Part shown: piece by piece, positions 22,012 through 34,299 of the stretch
Position numbering within the stretch: the stretch's first letter is position 1
Layout: the number at the start of each line of letters is the position of its first letter
Translations under genes and position numbers: made by a program
NCBI RefSeq assembly: GCF_029227915.1
Contig: NC_079886.1
Span: 19,072,501 to 19,136,500 of the forward strand
DNA: 64,000 bases
Source of the DNA: Hydractinia symbiolongicarpus
Lineage: Eukaryota; Cnidaria; Hydrozoa; Anthoathecata; Hydractiniidae
Direction of reading: 5' to 3'
Notes under the pieces: model-generated
Told to the model about the DNA's origin: nothing
Seen by the model: the letters and a program-made list of their open reading frames with translations, nothing else
Databases searched by the model: none

Positions 22012-23677
22012 CTACGCTGTTTCTCCATTTAATGGCTCGAGCTCCTTACACTCCTCTTTTTGCGAGCATTCTTCATCCTTTACGAAGAAAATTAATTTAT
22101 AGATAATAGCAGCAGCTGCACCGCCAACCATTGGTCCAGCCCAATAAACCTAAAAAGAGGAATTTGAGGGTGTTTAGAAGTTAATAAAAAGTGGAATAGA
22201 GCTCAAGAAGTGTAATTTTTATTTCTAATATATAATCTACTTTCTTACTTACCCAATGATTATCCCACATGTTCATTACTACAGCTGGTCCGAATGATCG
22301 AGCCGGATTAATACCACAACTTGTGTAGGGAATCTAAAAATAAATCATTTCAAATTTACATGTGGATGGATATCTCGCTTCAGTTTCTGTTTTTGTTAAA
22401 AAAATATGACTGCTATAAGGAGCAATAAAAATTCCGTTGAAGGATTATTACAATGAAGTCTTTTATCTAGAATACTCCATATCTCAATCTCATTCCCAGC
22501 GCGTGTTGTCTCTTTTTTATACCAGGACGGCAAGACAAACTATCTCTGCGCTGATGTCAGAAAAGATACAAGATGCCCTGAAGTCCTATCAAACAAATAT
22601 CTCGGTCCCTTGCCGGATCTCTCTCTCTCTATTAATATTACACGTCTTTTCTATACCGAGAACTTTCTCTACTTCGTACAAACTCTGATGCTTTGCCAAT
22701 CAAGAGAGGGAGAGTACACTGCGAGAGTACACATAACCTTCTTAGACGGTCATACTGTATCACACTTTATTTGTTTTGTGCTTATATCCATTTGATTGAT
22801 TCGCATCATCTTCAACGTAGATGGAGTTACGTGATAGAAACAGTTATCAAATTGTTATAGTTATTTTGCAAAATTGAAAACAAAGTACTAACCAAACAAA
22901 CATGGCAGACTGTAATGACGATCCCGATTCCCAGGGTGGTTCCATAAGGTTCGACTTTCTTTTTCGCATCAGTGATGGAGAACACAAAGAACACAAGTAA
23001 GAAGGTAAATAGAAATTCCAATCCAAAGCCTTGGCCTGGAGAAATTTCTTTGTTTAAACCAGTCACTCCAAGTGACTCACGACGTCCTTTCGGAGTGAGA
23101 CCATACGTAAGGGCTGCGCCAATAATAGCTAGATTAATAGAACGAAACTGCAAAAGTGGGGAGGAGACATTAGTATGAAGCGACCAAACAAAGTGTTTCT
23201 TAGGAGCTCGATGACATATAACGCCTGCTCTTATTGGCGTAACATGTCCAGCGTTTAAAGGGCTAACGCTAGAAGAATGAGATAATTAAAAATACGCCAA
23301 ATATAACTGATGTAACTCATGACGGATAGTAGTTGCTATTAGAAACAAACAAACATACCTCCAATACATTGAGCCACGATGTAAAGTAAGCCTTTTATGA
23401 TGGAGATTCTTCCACCAACAATCATACCAAGTGACACAGCAGGATTTAAATGTCCTCCACTAACATGACCAAATGCTTGGGCAAGCGAGGCGATAGCTAA
23501 ACCGATTCCTATTCCAATTTCAACATTGTTTGATGAAACCGATGCTGGTGAATTTCCCCAACTTAAAGCAACTGATGTTACACAAAGTAAGAAAAAGATG
23601 CATCCAACAAACTCAGCAGCGACTGCTCTCCAAAACTCCAAAGATTTAATTTTGTCGAAGCCTGATTCGATCTGCAT
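22012..23677 (-). CDS. AQP: aquaporin, copy C (257 aa)
   Basis: MIP-family membrane channel with the most compact gene of the four. Exons on the minus strand are 23359-23677, 22893-23128, 22253-22333 and 22012-22149. ATG at 23675-23677 matches the paralogues. The Asn-Pro-Ala boxes are at 78-80 and 194-196. The filter positions are Ile58, His182, Cys191 and Arg197, with Ser instead of Gly before the Cys. Exon 2 differs clearly from copies A and B in its first half (basic Lys/Arg-rich loop where A and B have Tyr-Lys-Trp), whereas exon 1 is almost the same as A and B. The tail is Glu/Cys-rich and copy-specific. Confidence 0.95.
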
Positions 23678-23970
23678 CGTAGGAAATCTTTTTCGAACAG
23701 AACACAAGTACAAGATGACCCTGCAAAAAAGTGTGTTAGATTCGAATACAAACTTTCAGTACGCCCTTTTTTCTTGTTTTGTTATTATTGTCGAGCATAA
23801 TAAATTTCATTGATCATGGGATTAAATCTTTTATATATAGTTGATAATTATTAATGAAATGAAGAATAAAAAAGAAAACATAATCGATTAGTTCGTTGTG
23901 ATTTTTCTTTTGTGCGGAAATTTTATCAAATTGGCGCCATCTGTTTAGAAGAACAGGATAGATGAAGCTC

Positions 23971-24036
23971 CAACCTTGTCCAGGGCTTGTTCGTATCGAT
24001 GTGAGAAAGGATACAAGATGCCCTGGGTACGAGGTT
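23971..24036. repeat. foldback repeat, CCTCG family
   Basis: Imperfect hairpin from CAACCTTGTCCAGGGCTTGT to GCCCTGGGTACGAGGTT. Confidence 0.6.
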
Positions 24037-24149
24037 AAAGCAACTGATGCTGGACAAAGGTAACAAAGGACGAGGTTGTACAACTCGGATATACAAGCTG
24101 GTTGACCTGGAAAAATCAGAAGTTTTTTTTTAGAGACCACTATAAGTAA

Positions 24150-25580
24150 TATGCAAAATTACCATTGTGATTTTTGACAACATATATCGAGCATGCGCGT
24201 TACGAACATATACATTTTATATGTAGCCTTAATTGTATTTGCAAGCAAAAGAAAAAAAAAGCCAGGTATTTTTCATTTGATCAATTCGTGTTCTCGTTTT
24301 CAATGTATTTTCATTGTGGTTTTCCACTTTTTAAATTATTTATATTTTCTTTCATTTCTTTTCTTTTAAAAGCTTTATTTATTTATATCTTATTTCTCAA
24401 AGTAACTCATGCTTCCCCACTCGGTTCCAATTTCCTATTCGATTGTTCTAAGCTTGTAGCGAAAAAAGAAACAAAAATAAATATCTTGGAGTTCTACTTA
24501 CACGAATTTTTTTTCTGAACTTTTTTGAGAATTTGAGAAAGTTTAGGGGAGACAAAATTTCAAAAAAGTCAACTCATAATGATTAGTATAGCTAGCCTGC
24601 ATTTTTTTTTCTTCTACTTCTTTCACTTTTTCCCGAACGTCAACAGATTGACTGAACTAATATTGACAGGACAAAAAAAATTACTAGCACTACGATCATA
24701 GACAAAAGCTGTAGCCTCGATTATTTTTGCGCATAATTACAACGTCACATGTAGCAGAATGGTGGTGGTGGAGTAGGATTGAAGGGGTGCACTAAACCAG
24801 TTTTTAATTAGTCAAACAAAAAAATAAGTTATGGTTTGCGAAAACTTATTTATTGGACTTTGTAAGTCTAAAAATTTCGCGAAAATTAAATTTCACACAT
24901 TTTACGTAAAAAAGAACTTGATTACATTTTTCCCTAATTTTTCCCTTTTTAAATTCACGTATCTATTAGTGTTTTGTAATTGTTGCAAGAATAAATTTTT
25001 GCGAACTTTCCGAATAGCGATATTGCCGATAATTTTTGCGAATTTCTTGAAAAACGTATTACAATGTTTAGTTTTTTTAAAAATAATAATAATTTCAGTT
25101 AGATGTTTTAATTCTGAGAAAAGAAAATAGAAAGGTCTCCCGCATCAAAACTCTTGTGCCAAAGCAGGCACGTTCACGTCTTTCAGCCTTGAATAACTTT
25201 ATTATACAGAAAATTATGCTGATCAACTTGCGTTTTATACTCGTTGAACTTTGAAGAATCTTACACTCAATAACTCACCTGTGAAACCACTTTCCACGAT
25301 TTTAAAACTGACTCATTCTTATTTCTCCCTGTCAAAAAATATCTTAATCACGCACTTAATTATTTATTGTTTATTTCTAAGTATTGTTTTTGAATTGTAT
25401 ATTTAAATTAGTTACAAAACTTTTAAATATTTACATGCATCATAATTTCCTTTCCAAACTTCCAGTGTGTTTTTTTTTTAAATACACTATTTATGAGAAT
25501 TACACCATTCAAATCTACCAAAATTTAAGAAAAAAAATCAAGTCATGCATGCTCAGGCTAACCTCGATTCTAGGGTGTGT
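24150..25580. other. spacer between aquaporins C and D, no gene seen
   Basis: Extremely A/T-rich. Short ORFs consist of Phe/Leu/Lys runs typical of A/T-rich non-coding DNA. TTCGCGAAAATTAAATTT-like words near 24876 suggest another decayed TTCGCG-type MITE. Confidence 0.45.
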
Positions 25581-25591
25581 TGTATTTTCTC

Positions 25592-25688
25592 CAACCTCGT
25601 TCCCACGCGTTTTCTCTTTTTGATGAATTTTAAAAGGTTTACTCCGTAATAACGGCTTAAGGGTCACAAGACCTTGGGAACGAGGTTG
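25592..25688. repeat. foldback repeat, CCTCG family
   Basis: Begins CAACCTCGTTCCCACGCG and ends CCTTGGGAACGAGGTTG. It contains ACTCCGTAATAACGGCTTAA, shared with the copies at 7878 (inverted) and 56607. Confidence 0.7.
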
Positions 25689-26043
25689 GTATTTTCTCCT
25701 TATTTAGTAAAGGCCCATGGATCAAGTTTGCGTTGAGGCAGTTCGTTGGTTAAACCTACCGAGTTTGTTACCTGTTTTTGTGATGAGTGATCACACAGAA
25801 GTGGTTTTCGGTATGTGAATTTTATTAAAACTATTGAGGAAGGTAGAATACTATTTTTAACTACAAATTGAACATTTTTAGAACCAAATTTTTGAATTGT
25901 AGGAAAAGAATTAGCTTACACAGCTTAAAAATTTTATATAGTACGGAGTGTGTGATATTTCTTATTAAAGAACTCTGACAATTTTTTAAAAATACGTAAA
26001 TTTGATTGGTACCCAGGTTATTTTACATATACATTATATTTAC

Positions 26044-26352
26044 ATCAGGAGATTGGTAAGTAGGTTGCTTATACACATATATAATGTATGTACATGAGGA
26101 GAATGGCAAGCAAGTTGCTTATAAACACTCAAGGAGATTGGTAAGCAGGTTGCAAATACTCACAAATATACTATATGCACACGAGGCGATTGATAAGCGG
26201 TTTTCTTATACACACACGAGGAGAATAGTGAGCAGGTAGCAAATACTCACAAATACACTATATGTACACGAGGCGATTGGTAAGTGGTTTGATTATGCAC
26301 ATACATACACACTGTATGTACACGTGGAGATTGGTAATTAGGTTGCTTGCCC
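26044..26352 (+). repeat. degenerate tandem repeat with GAGGAGATTGGTAAGCAGGT units
   Basis: About six units of the kind ACACGAGGAGATTGGTAAGCAGGTTGC (variants GGCGATTGGTAAG, GGAGAATGGCAAG), separated by TATACACA/AAATACTCACAAATA, make a higher-order array. No coding content. Confidence 0.75.
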
Positions 26353-26676
26353 TAATGTACACTTTACACTTACCGGACTTGGTTGTTGTATATATTTTTG
26401 TCTTTTCGTTGTATTTATTTACTTTCAGCGAATGCTCCAACCGTACATAAATCTTTTGATCCTGCCAAAATGTCGCCCGAATTTGTCGTGTAAGTGCTTT
26501 CATTAGGAACAAATCTATGTAATTTTGACATTTATAGATACTAGTATTCCGTGTTAAGTTCATTTATTTGCGCAATTGAAGCCTTGTCTAATTATGGGGC
26601 TTATATAATACAACGGAAACTTTGTAAACAGTTCATTGAAATTTTATTATCATTTCTACACATTTATGCATATCTA

Positions 26677-26751
26677 CACCCTCGTCCCAAAATTGTTTTG
26701 CCTTGTGCCTCTCTTATATTAAAAAGCCAAAAAAACCTGGGGACGAGGGTG
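26677..26751. repeat. foldback repeat, CCTCG family
   Basis: A 75-bp hairpin CACCCTCGTCCCAAAATTGT ... AACCTGGGGACGAGGGTG. CATATCTAC occurs on both outer sides, possibly a target duplication. Confidence 0.75.
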
Positions 26752-26806
26752 TACATATCTACAATTAGTTTAAAAAATCAGACCTATTGCCGTGACATAA
26801 AACTAG

Positions 26807-26895
26807 CACCCTCGTCTCCAGGGTTTTTTGCTGTTTTGATATGAGAGACGTCTTCTCCTATTTTAAAAACGCAAAAAACCCTAAGGACAAAGGTG
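26807..26895. repeat. foldback repeat, CCTCG family
   Basis: Hairpin CACCCTCGTCTCCAGGGTTT ... AAACCCTAAGGACAAAGGTG, only about 55 bp from the previous copy and near the 3' end of aquaporin D. Confidence 0.7.
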
Positions 26896-26954
26896 ATGAA
26901 ACTAGTGCAACTATTATTTTTGGAATAATTTAATTTCTGCTTCTTTTTCTTCCT

Positions 26955-29900
26955 TCATGCAGACACATCTTCTCGTAAAGGTTTCAGCTCTGTAATATCA
27001 TTACTGTCATTATTTTTTTCATCATCAACGTAAAGAAAGTTGTCGTAAACAAGAGGTGCAACTGCTCCTCCAACCATTGGTCCAACCCAGTATACCTAAA
27101 ACATATGAAGGGAATGTTCCTTCACATAAGCGTCCAACTTCTTTTTTTGAAAATTTAACTGACTGCTTTTCAAAAAAGGGGTCTATTTAAGATTTATCTT
27201 TTTAATAAGCCATATAAAGTAAGGAAAAAATAGGTTTATCTAACTGTCATCGCTAAATATCCTTTAAAGCTACTTTCTATGTTTCTCCTTGATATACTAA
27301 ATTATTATTTGTAAACTTTTAGAAATATTCTTTAGTTCAACATTTGAAACTTTGGGGATTGTCTCGACGATTTATAAAAATTTGAGAGCAATATTAGATC
27401 TTAAATTTTAAAATCATTCTCGTATCGATAGATTTTTTTTTCGAGTTTTATCCCTGCGCTAGGGTTAAGGATGAATTAAATAAATAGTGAGGATATATCG
27501 TGAAACAAACTTTTTTTCGTACATGCGCAGTAGATGGATGCCAATGAGCAAGCAAAATGACTAAAAGCTTTTATTTGCCTTACTCACCCAATGGTCTTTC
27601 CAGTCATTTAATATAAGCGCTGGTCCGAATGATCGAGCTGGATTAATTGAACTTCCGGTGTAGGGAATCTAAAGAATGGAACGTAAAATATAAGCAAAAA
27701 TAAAGCGGAACTCACATCAATATACGGAATATATACGGATCTCTCTAATAATACCAGTAGTTGTTAAAAATTGCTGCCAAATTTCTCCTTTGTACTAAGG
27801 TTGCACGAAATATGTACATCCAAGTGTATTTTCCCACAGGTTAGCAATTAGTATGTGTATGAATTGTTAAAAAGTTTTTTATTGGTATGTTGATATACAC
27901 TACACTTGAAATAAAGATGTGTGCAACCATTTTGAATAGACATATAACAGGAATTATTAATAACTTGTCGGTAGCCTGGGGGTTTCCCGTTCTTTATTCA
28001 CCGCATTTTGTGTGTCTCGCTACTTGAGGTACCATTTTGGCGCACGAACATTCAGACAACTGCTATTATTAAAGAATCTATTCGTTGGCCCGTGGATAAA
28101 TCGTCCTTTATATACCACATTTTGTGTGTCCCCCTACTTGAGGTAACATTTTGCGCAGAGACGGACAAAATACAGCTATTATTGTAGAGATAAATTAGTG
28201 TACACAACGCTTGAGTGCTAACTGTAGAGTACGTTCGGATGTATTTTTGAAATTGCAGCCAAAGCCTGAAATGTGTTTGATCTTAATCTTAGAAAAAAAG
28301 TCTCCGGAGAATAAAAATTGATCTCACTTTGATATAACCGAATAATTTTTTTCCAGCTTAAGCCTATGAATACATTACAAAAGAATAGAGTATCCTTTGC
28401 AAGAAAAAATATTATGCGTATCATTTTTGTTGTTGTTTACTCACCAAAGCAAAATGTGCTACCGTAACGACAATACCAATACCAAGAGTGATTCCATAAG
28501 GTTCAACTTTCTTTTTCTCATCAGTGATGGAGAACACAAAAAATACGAGTAGAAATGTAAACAGGAGTTCCAATCCAAAAGCTTGTCCTGAAGTTATATC
28601 TTTGTTTACCCTGGTAACACCAATTTTCTGCTCAAGTTCAACTGACATAAGACCGTACGTTAATGCTGAGCCGGCAACAGCTAAATAAACACAGTCATAA
28701 ATATTATACTTCTTAAAAATAGGGGAGAATTGCTTAGACGTGCTAGTTATTAGAAAGTTAAACTCAATAGCATAACTCTTGCAACACTCTTCATTCGTAT
28801 TTTTAATTGAGCCAATATTAATCGAAAACGTCATTAAAATGGCAGCTGTAACCATAGTAATAACCCCTTTCATGTTTATAGGCAATCAGCAATGCACGAA
28901 AAAGCAATGCGGATAATATGTACGACGCGCGATCGCCTGTGGAATCTTTCACGGGTTACCTTAAGGGAAGAAAAGTTTGTGGAAGTAAAGATTGTGGGAT
29001 TAAAGATTGCGAATTCATGGTTGAAAAATATCATAAATTGGTTTGGGGGTGAATTTGTGATAGAATCATGAAATTGCGGAATTTAAAATTGTGAATTAAA
29101 CCATAAATTTTTCTCAAAAAAATGCATCACAATTTTTTTTATCTTGGTTATTAAAATTTGTTCTTTAAAAATTTCTTTCGATGAAAATAATTAAGGGGAT
29201 TCCCCTGTAAACCTTCATCATATAGCAGAAATAACTTGTCTTTTTCTTGGAAATCGACAAAATTAGATTCTAAATTTTTTTCTTCTTCGAAATTTGGAAG
29301 AAAAGATTGCGAATGGCGTAAATTTTCAAGGGATTGTGACAAAAAAGATTCCGCAATTTTTTCGTCCGCAACATCGTCTTTAATAATTTCTTCCCCTAAC
29401 CCTATTCGGTCCAGGGTTTTTCGAACAAATTATAACCGGGGGGGCTGCTAAAAATTCAATTACTTTAGTTCTAGACGGAAACTCTACATTCTGTTTGATG
29501 TTTCTAAAAGCTATATAAAAGTTATTTAACATTTTTTCAGGTTTTTACATAGATCGCATAAAAAGTTGTCAAAAATTGCCCGAAAATCCGTTTTTTTCAC
29601 AATTTTCGGGTAAAATCCAAAAAAATCGGGAAATCGGACTAATAACTTGTCCAAAACATGGAAAACGATTCTTCTTGATGAAACAAAGTTGTGTTGTAAG
29701 TTTCAAGTTCAAAGGATAATTTTAACAAGAGTTATTATATTTTCCCCAATATAATAAGGGTTTCATAGAGATTTTTAGGGGTAGTTTCGAGTAATAGCCA
29801 ATATCAAAGCCTCTGAAAGGCATAGTGCGAAAATTTTGCATGCAGGTGTCCCGGACCGAATAGGGTTAAGGTATGTGAACCAATTTTCAAATGTTTGATC

Positions 29901-31638
29901 ACTCTCTCAGTGACGACAAAAATAGAAATAATGTGCTATATCATGCTTCCTACATACAACATCACAGAAGCAAGAGCTTTACAGCTCGTGGAAAGCATGG
30001 TTTTTAAGTAGGCTAGGAGTCGGACGTAGCTTTAAGAGTCAAGACACATAAATGAATGAATGTATTTTTCCTTACCTGTCGGTTCCCACGATCCCAGACC
30101 TCTAAAATACTGACAACTATGTGCACAGGCCTCCAAAACGTTCAAGCTTTTAAAAACAAAATGTGATATCCAGTATTAAAACGGGTGGAGATTTTAGAAA
30201 AATAATTTTAAAATCACATCAAAGATTGTCAATAAGCACGTACAACGCAATATCAATTTCATGAATAAACTCAACAGTTAATCTATCTCACTTATCTCAC
30301 TTTTCAACTGTGTTTTCATTTTTGTTTTTCGCTTTTCTTTTTAGCTCGTTTTAATCGCATTTGTGATGGTGACGGAGTTTGACGTGCTGTAATTGATCCA
30401 CCGCGGGGCTTTATTGTACATTTTAAATTTTCTTAATAAAATGTTCTTACTATGCCGAAACAACAATTTTCACGTGTTGTGTTTATGCTGTAACGCAGTG
30501 ATATTTATAGAACATAATCCGTATTTGAATTATGACCTCTAGCTTTTGGCGGGAAAGAAATAGGTCTGGTTCATGTCTTCCTTTTTTTTAAGAAATATAC
30601 TTTCTAGGTTCAGCCTGAAGGTGTCTTATCTTTAATGGAGACTTTCTGAAAATTGACGGAGTCGGACTCATGTTTTATGCTTCTAGAATAATTTTTAACA
30701 AGATTCCCAATATCTTGCGAGTTAGCAGTTGAAAATACCTATAATCTGAGCGTCAACTTAAAGAATATTTATAAATAATAAATAATAATAACAAATGTCT
30801 TCCTTATAAAGCCTCTTATTCAATCGCTGGCTTCGATTTTATTTATAAAATTGCGGACTTTTTTACACTATTACACAATCCTCAATATTACTCCCAACGT
30901 TGTCACAAATAGTAAGGCACCGAAAGGGCATTTCGCTTCTCCTATGTTTTGAGATTTTGCGTGGCTTTACTGTAATATTTGAAACGGACTCTTTATTTAT
31001 CGCTGAACTAATTCGTTCGAAGACTTGTGTCTTCCAGGAGACCGTGTTGCAAGCGGAAAGTTGCCGATATTCTGCCGTTTAAAGATAACTGACTGGTAGA
31101 CTTGTTGTAGAGATTCTGTCTTTTTGTGCGGAAGGTCGCGGGTTCAATCCTCGGCCGAGTCATGCGAGGGACTATAAAATTGTGAAAAAATCGTTTCTGC
31201 TTAACGCTAGGTAGTAGTCTGAGTGGCTGTTGTGCTTGCACGCCTTCCGTAGCTTAAGTAGGAGCTTTAAGTAAACCCTCTTAGCAGGACCCTTATTGAT
31301 AACAGACATTTCACAAACAAGTTGCAAAATGATTTGATTTGCTTACCTCCAGCACATTGCGCCACGATATAAAGTAAGCCTTTTATGATGGAGATTCTCC
31401 CTCCAACAATCATACCAAGTGACACAGCAGGATTTAAATGTCCTCCACTAACATGACCAAATGCTTGGGCAAGCGAGGCGATAGCTAATCCAACTCCCAA
31501 TGCAATACCAACATAGTTACCAATAGTAACCATATTTGTCACGCAAAGCAGAAAAAACATGCATCCGAGATATTCAGCAAACACAGCTCTCCATAGCTTT
31601 TGACTTGATAATTCATTTAAGCCTGTATCTATGTTCAT
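26955..31638 (-). CDS. AQP: aquaporin, copy D (249 aa)
   Basis: The most diverged MIP channel of the cluster. Exons on the minus strand are 31347-31638, 28445-28680, 27588-27668 and 26955-27095. The true ATG is at 31636-31638. Exon 1 is 27 nt shorter than in the others because the extracellular loop A is shorter. Asn-Pro-Ala boxes are at residues 69-71 and 185-187. The filter is Val49, His173, Ser182, Arg188: the mercury-site Cys of loop E is replaced by Ser (Thr-Gly-Ser-Ser-Ile-Asn-Pro), and the TM2 position is Val. The C-terminus is acidic (Asp/Glu/Asn). The second half of exon 1, around loop B, is almost the same as in copies A-C, although the rest is diverged. Confidence 0.94.
27975..28185 (+). 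mobile_element. two decayed HINE-like elements in intron of aquaporin D
   Basis: Two adjacent copies share ACCxCATTTTGTGTGTC, CTACTTGAGGTA-ACATTTTG and end in ACAGCTATTATT or ACTGCTATTATTAAAGA. Only the second keeps GGCCCGTGGATAAATC. They match the family at 12503 and 38551. Confidence 0.55.
29396..29869. mobile_element. 466-bp TTAA-type MITE (piggyBac/Kolobok-like)
   Basis: The element 29400-29865 begins CCCTATTCGGTCCAGGG and ends CCCGGACCGAATAGGG, TIRs of 13 bp plus a mismatch and GG. The flanks are CTAA on the left and TTAA on the right, consistent with a TTAA duplication with one later change. No ORF. It is in intron 1 of aquaporin D. Confidence 0.75.
31085..31255 (+). repeat. tRNA-derived SINE fragment
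   Basis: GGTCGCGGGTTCAATCCTCG is a strong B box. Upstream TGGTAGACTTGTTGTAGAGA resembles a weak A box. The downstream body ends near TTCCGTAGCTTAAGTAGGAG. It lies just 3' of exon 1 of aquaporin D, in intron 1. Confidence 0.5.
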
Positions 31639-32037
31639 CACCAATTGCTAAACGGGCGCATAAACGGAAAATTTGAAAAAACTGTATTCTAAAAAAAATT
31701 AGTATAGCATTTGAAAATAAGTTTTCATGTAAGGTTACATTCAAAGTTTACCAGTTATTCAAATCTCGCTTTATGTCGTGCAAAAGAAAAGTCTGAGTAA
31801 AGACATAATGATCAAGGCTTACCAAAGATGACAGACTTTTTTTTTTTGATTACCAGTATCCAAACAAATAAATTTTGCCAAACATATTTCACCGAACATA
31901 TTTTACTAAACATATAACATAAACATGTTTTCCCATCTAAACAATGTTAAGAAGGAAAGACCCTATAAACGCATACGTAATTCGTACGTATTTGTCATTC
32001 CTATTCTCACAAAAAATAAACAAGAGAAGGGTACTTC

Positions 32038-32655
32038 AAACCAGGGAAGAAGACGTTAAATCAGGGAAGAAGACGTTAAATCAGGAAAGAAGACGTTAAA
32101 TCAGGGAAGGAGACGTTAAACCAGGAAAGAAGACGTTAAATCAAGGAGAGAAGACGCTAAATCAGGGAAGGAAACGTTAAATCAGGGAAGAAGACGTTAA
32201 ATCAGGAAAGAAGACGTTAAATCAGGGAAAGAAAATGTTAAATCAGGGAAAAAGACGTTAAATTAGGGAAGAAGACGTTAAATCAGGGAAGAAGACGTTA
32301 AATTAGGGAAGAAGACGTTAAATTAGGGAAGAAGACGTTAACTCAGGGAAGAAGACGTTAAATCAGGAAAGAAGACGTTAAATCAGGGAAGAAGACGTTA
32401 AATTAGGGAAAAAGACGTTAAATTAGGGAAGAAGACGTTAAATCAGGGAAGAAGACGTTAAACCAGGGAAGAAGACGTTAAATCAGGAAAGAAGACGTTA
32501 AATCAGGAAAGAAGACGTTAAATTAGGGAAGAAGACGTTAAATCAGGGAAGAAGACGTTAAATTAGGGAAGAAGACGTTAAATCAGGGAAGAAGACGTTA
32601 AATCAGGGAAGAAGACGTTAAATTAAGGAAAGGGACGTTAAACTAGGAAAGAATA
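32038..32655 (+). repeat. 20-bp minisatellite, about 31 copies
   Basis: The unit is ATCAGGGAAGAAGACGTTAA with variants (ATTAGGG, ACCAGGG, AGGAAAG). Period 20 holds from 32038 to about 32655, with single-base slips near 32140 and 32230. It starts 400 bp upstream of the aquaporin D start codon. Confidence 0.95.
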
Positions 32656-33171
32656 CATAAGTGTTCGACTTTCTCAAACAGACTCCGTTATAGTCACTTT
32701 TCAAATAACTCACATATGAACCTAAAGCCAATATCTAATATCTGTTTAACTTCTGTTTAAACTGGAACGATATTTTCCTTGGTTTATTTGTCTCTCACCC
32801 TAATGTCAGCTACATGTCGTCGAGTTAAGATACTATGATTTAAAAAGAAGGTATCAACAGCGCAAACAGATGAAATAAAAACAGTTAAATCGTCTTAAGG
32901 CTAAATTATGATATCTGGATTATCCGATTACATCAATCTAATTTAAAAAGAAATCACACTGTTTCTTTAAACAACGCTTAAAGATTTTTGTTTGCATCGA
33001 AATATTGATGTACACATGAATGTAATTCATTATTAGCTGACAAAAAATACATTCAAAATGACAACTTCCTTATCATCGGTAAAATGGTTAAAGTACTTAG
33101 TTATGCAACTGCACAACAAGCAACGCGTGAAAACAGGACTAATCCGAGCGTGCAGTTTCGCTCATTGAATG

Positions 33172-33293
33172 CAACCTCGTTCCCAAAGGCTTTTGACTTT
33201 TTAGCATCGGGACTGGCGGCGAAAAAACTTGTTTAGCCGTCAAGTGAGCGCAAGCGGCTTTGACATAGGCAACAATCCCTGGGGACGAGATGC
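33172..33293. repeat. foldback repeat, CCTCG family
   Basis: Begins GCAACCTCGTTCCCAAAGGC and ends CCCTGGGGACGAGATGC, with a long loop. Confidence 0.6.
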
Positions 33294-34044
33294 ATTGATT
33301 AAGCGTGCGCGCTATTCGGACGGAAGAAAATTGGTGTAGATTTATTTTCACGATAACCCATAAAATTTCGCTCAAAATCAGCGTGGATTCAATTTGGACA
33401 AGTAAGGTTTTCTTAAATACCTTGTTGGAAGGAATTTTCACGACAAAAAAGTTTATTGTTGTTGCAGTAATTTTTTTTCGAATAAGTTTATTTTAGGTTT
33501 TTTGCGGGGATTGAATTTTGCGGATTCGAACATTTTTTTTATTTTATTCTGGTATTAGCACTTTTTGAAAAATTCTATAACTTCACCAAAATATTAAGAC
33601 AATGTTACTTTTTTGATCATTTTGCAATTCGGTAAAAAGTATCATCATCTCGCGAATAATACTTTTCCAGACGCGCAAGTTTAAATTGCACCGGTCAGTA
33701 CTTTCCAAGGCGTCCGTTTTACAGCATAATCCTCGCCAGGACCCACAAAGGTTGCGAAACCTGAGAAAAATGGCCAAATTGACGTCAGCAACACTTCTAT
33801 TTCACCAAATAAATCAAGACCCGAAGTTCTAACTCGGCTGTAAACATTGGCAAGTGATTTTTAACAAGATTAGATTGCCTAAACAACCTTGCATAAACAA
33901 TCTACATATTTACTTGTGAGACAAACTTTAAATATTTACCACCTTGTCTGAACATATGTTGACATATATCGGCTTGTAGTATGATTACGTTGCCATGTTT
34001 TATATCCTAATTATACTTTCTTTATAACATTACAACTTAAGCTT

Positions 34045-34285
34045 GCCGTCCGAGATTGTCAGAAAGAGAAAAAGACCCCTGGGGACGTAACAATACAACA
34101 CAACCTCGCCGTTCAAGATTGTCAAAAAGAGAAAAAGACCCCTGGGGATGTAACCTTACAACAGAACCTTCCAGTCCGAGATTGTTATAAAGAGAAAAAT
34201 ACCCCTGGGGACGTTACCTTACAACACAACCTCGCCGTCTGAGTTTGTCAGAAAGAACTCCTGGGTACGTAACGTTACAACATAT
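34045..34285 (+). repeat. four tandem copies of a 63-bp unit
   Basis: Units begin near 34045, 34108, 34171 and 34234 with GCCGTCCGAGATTGTCAGAA-type sequence and contain AGACCCCTGGGGACGTAAC and CAACACAACCTCG. The unit includes the CCTCG/CTGGGGACG arms of the foldback family, so it probably grew from such an element. Confidence 0.85.
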
Positions 34286-34299
34286 TACCAAAGTAGGGT

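Noticed and set aside
31639-31644. Upstream start two codons before the aquaporin D ATG
   Set aside because: The upstream codon is TTG; the first ATG at 31636-31638 aligns with the starts of the paralogues.
32038-32655. CRISPR-like array
   Set aside because: The repeats are directly adjacent with no unique spacers, and the DNA is eukaryotic; it is a minisatellite.
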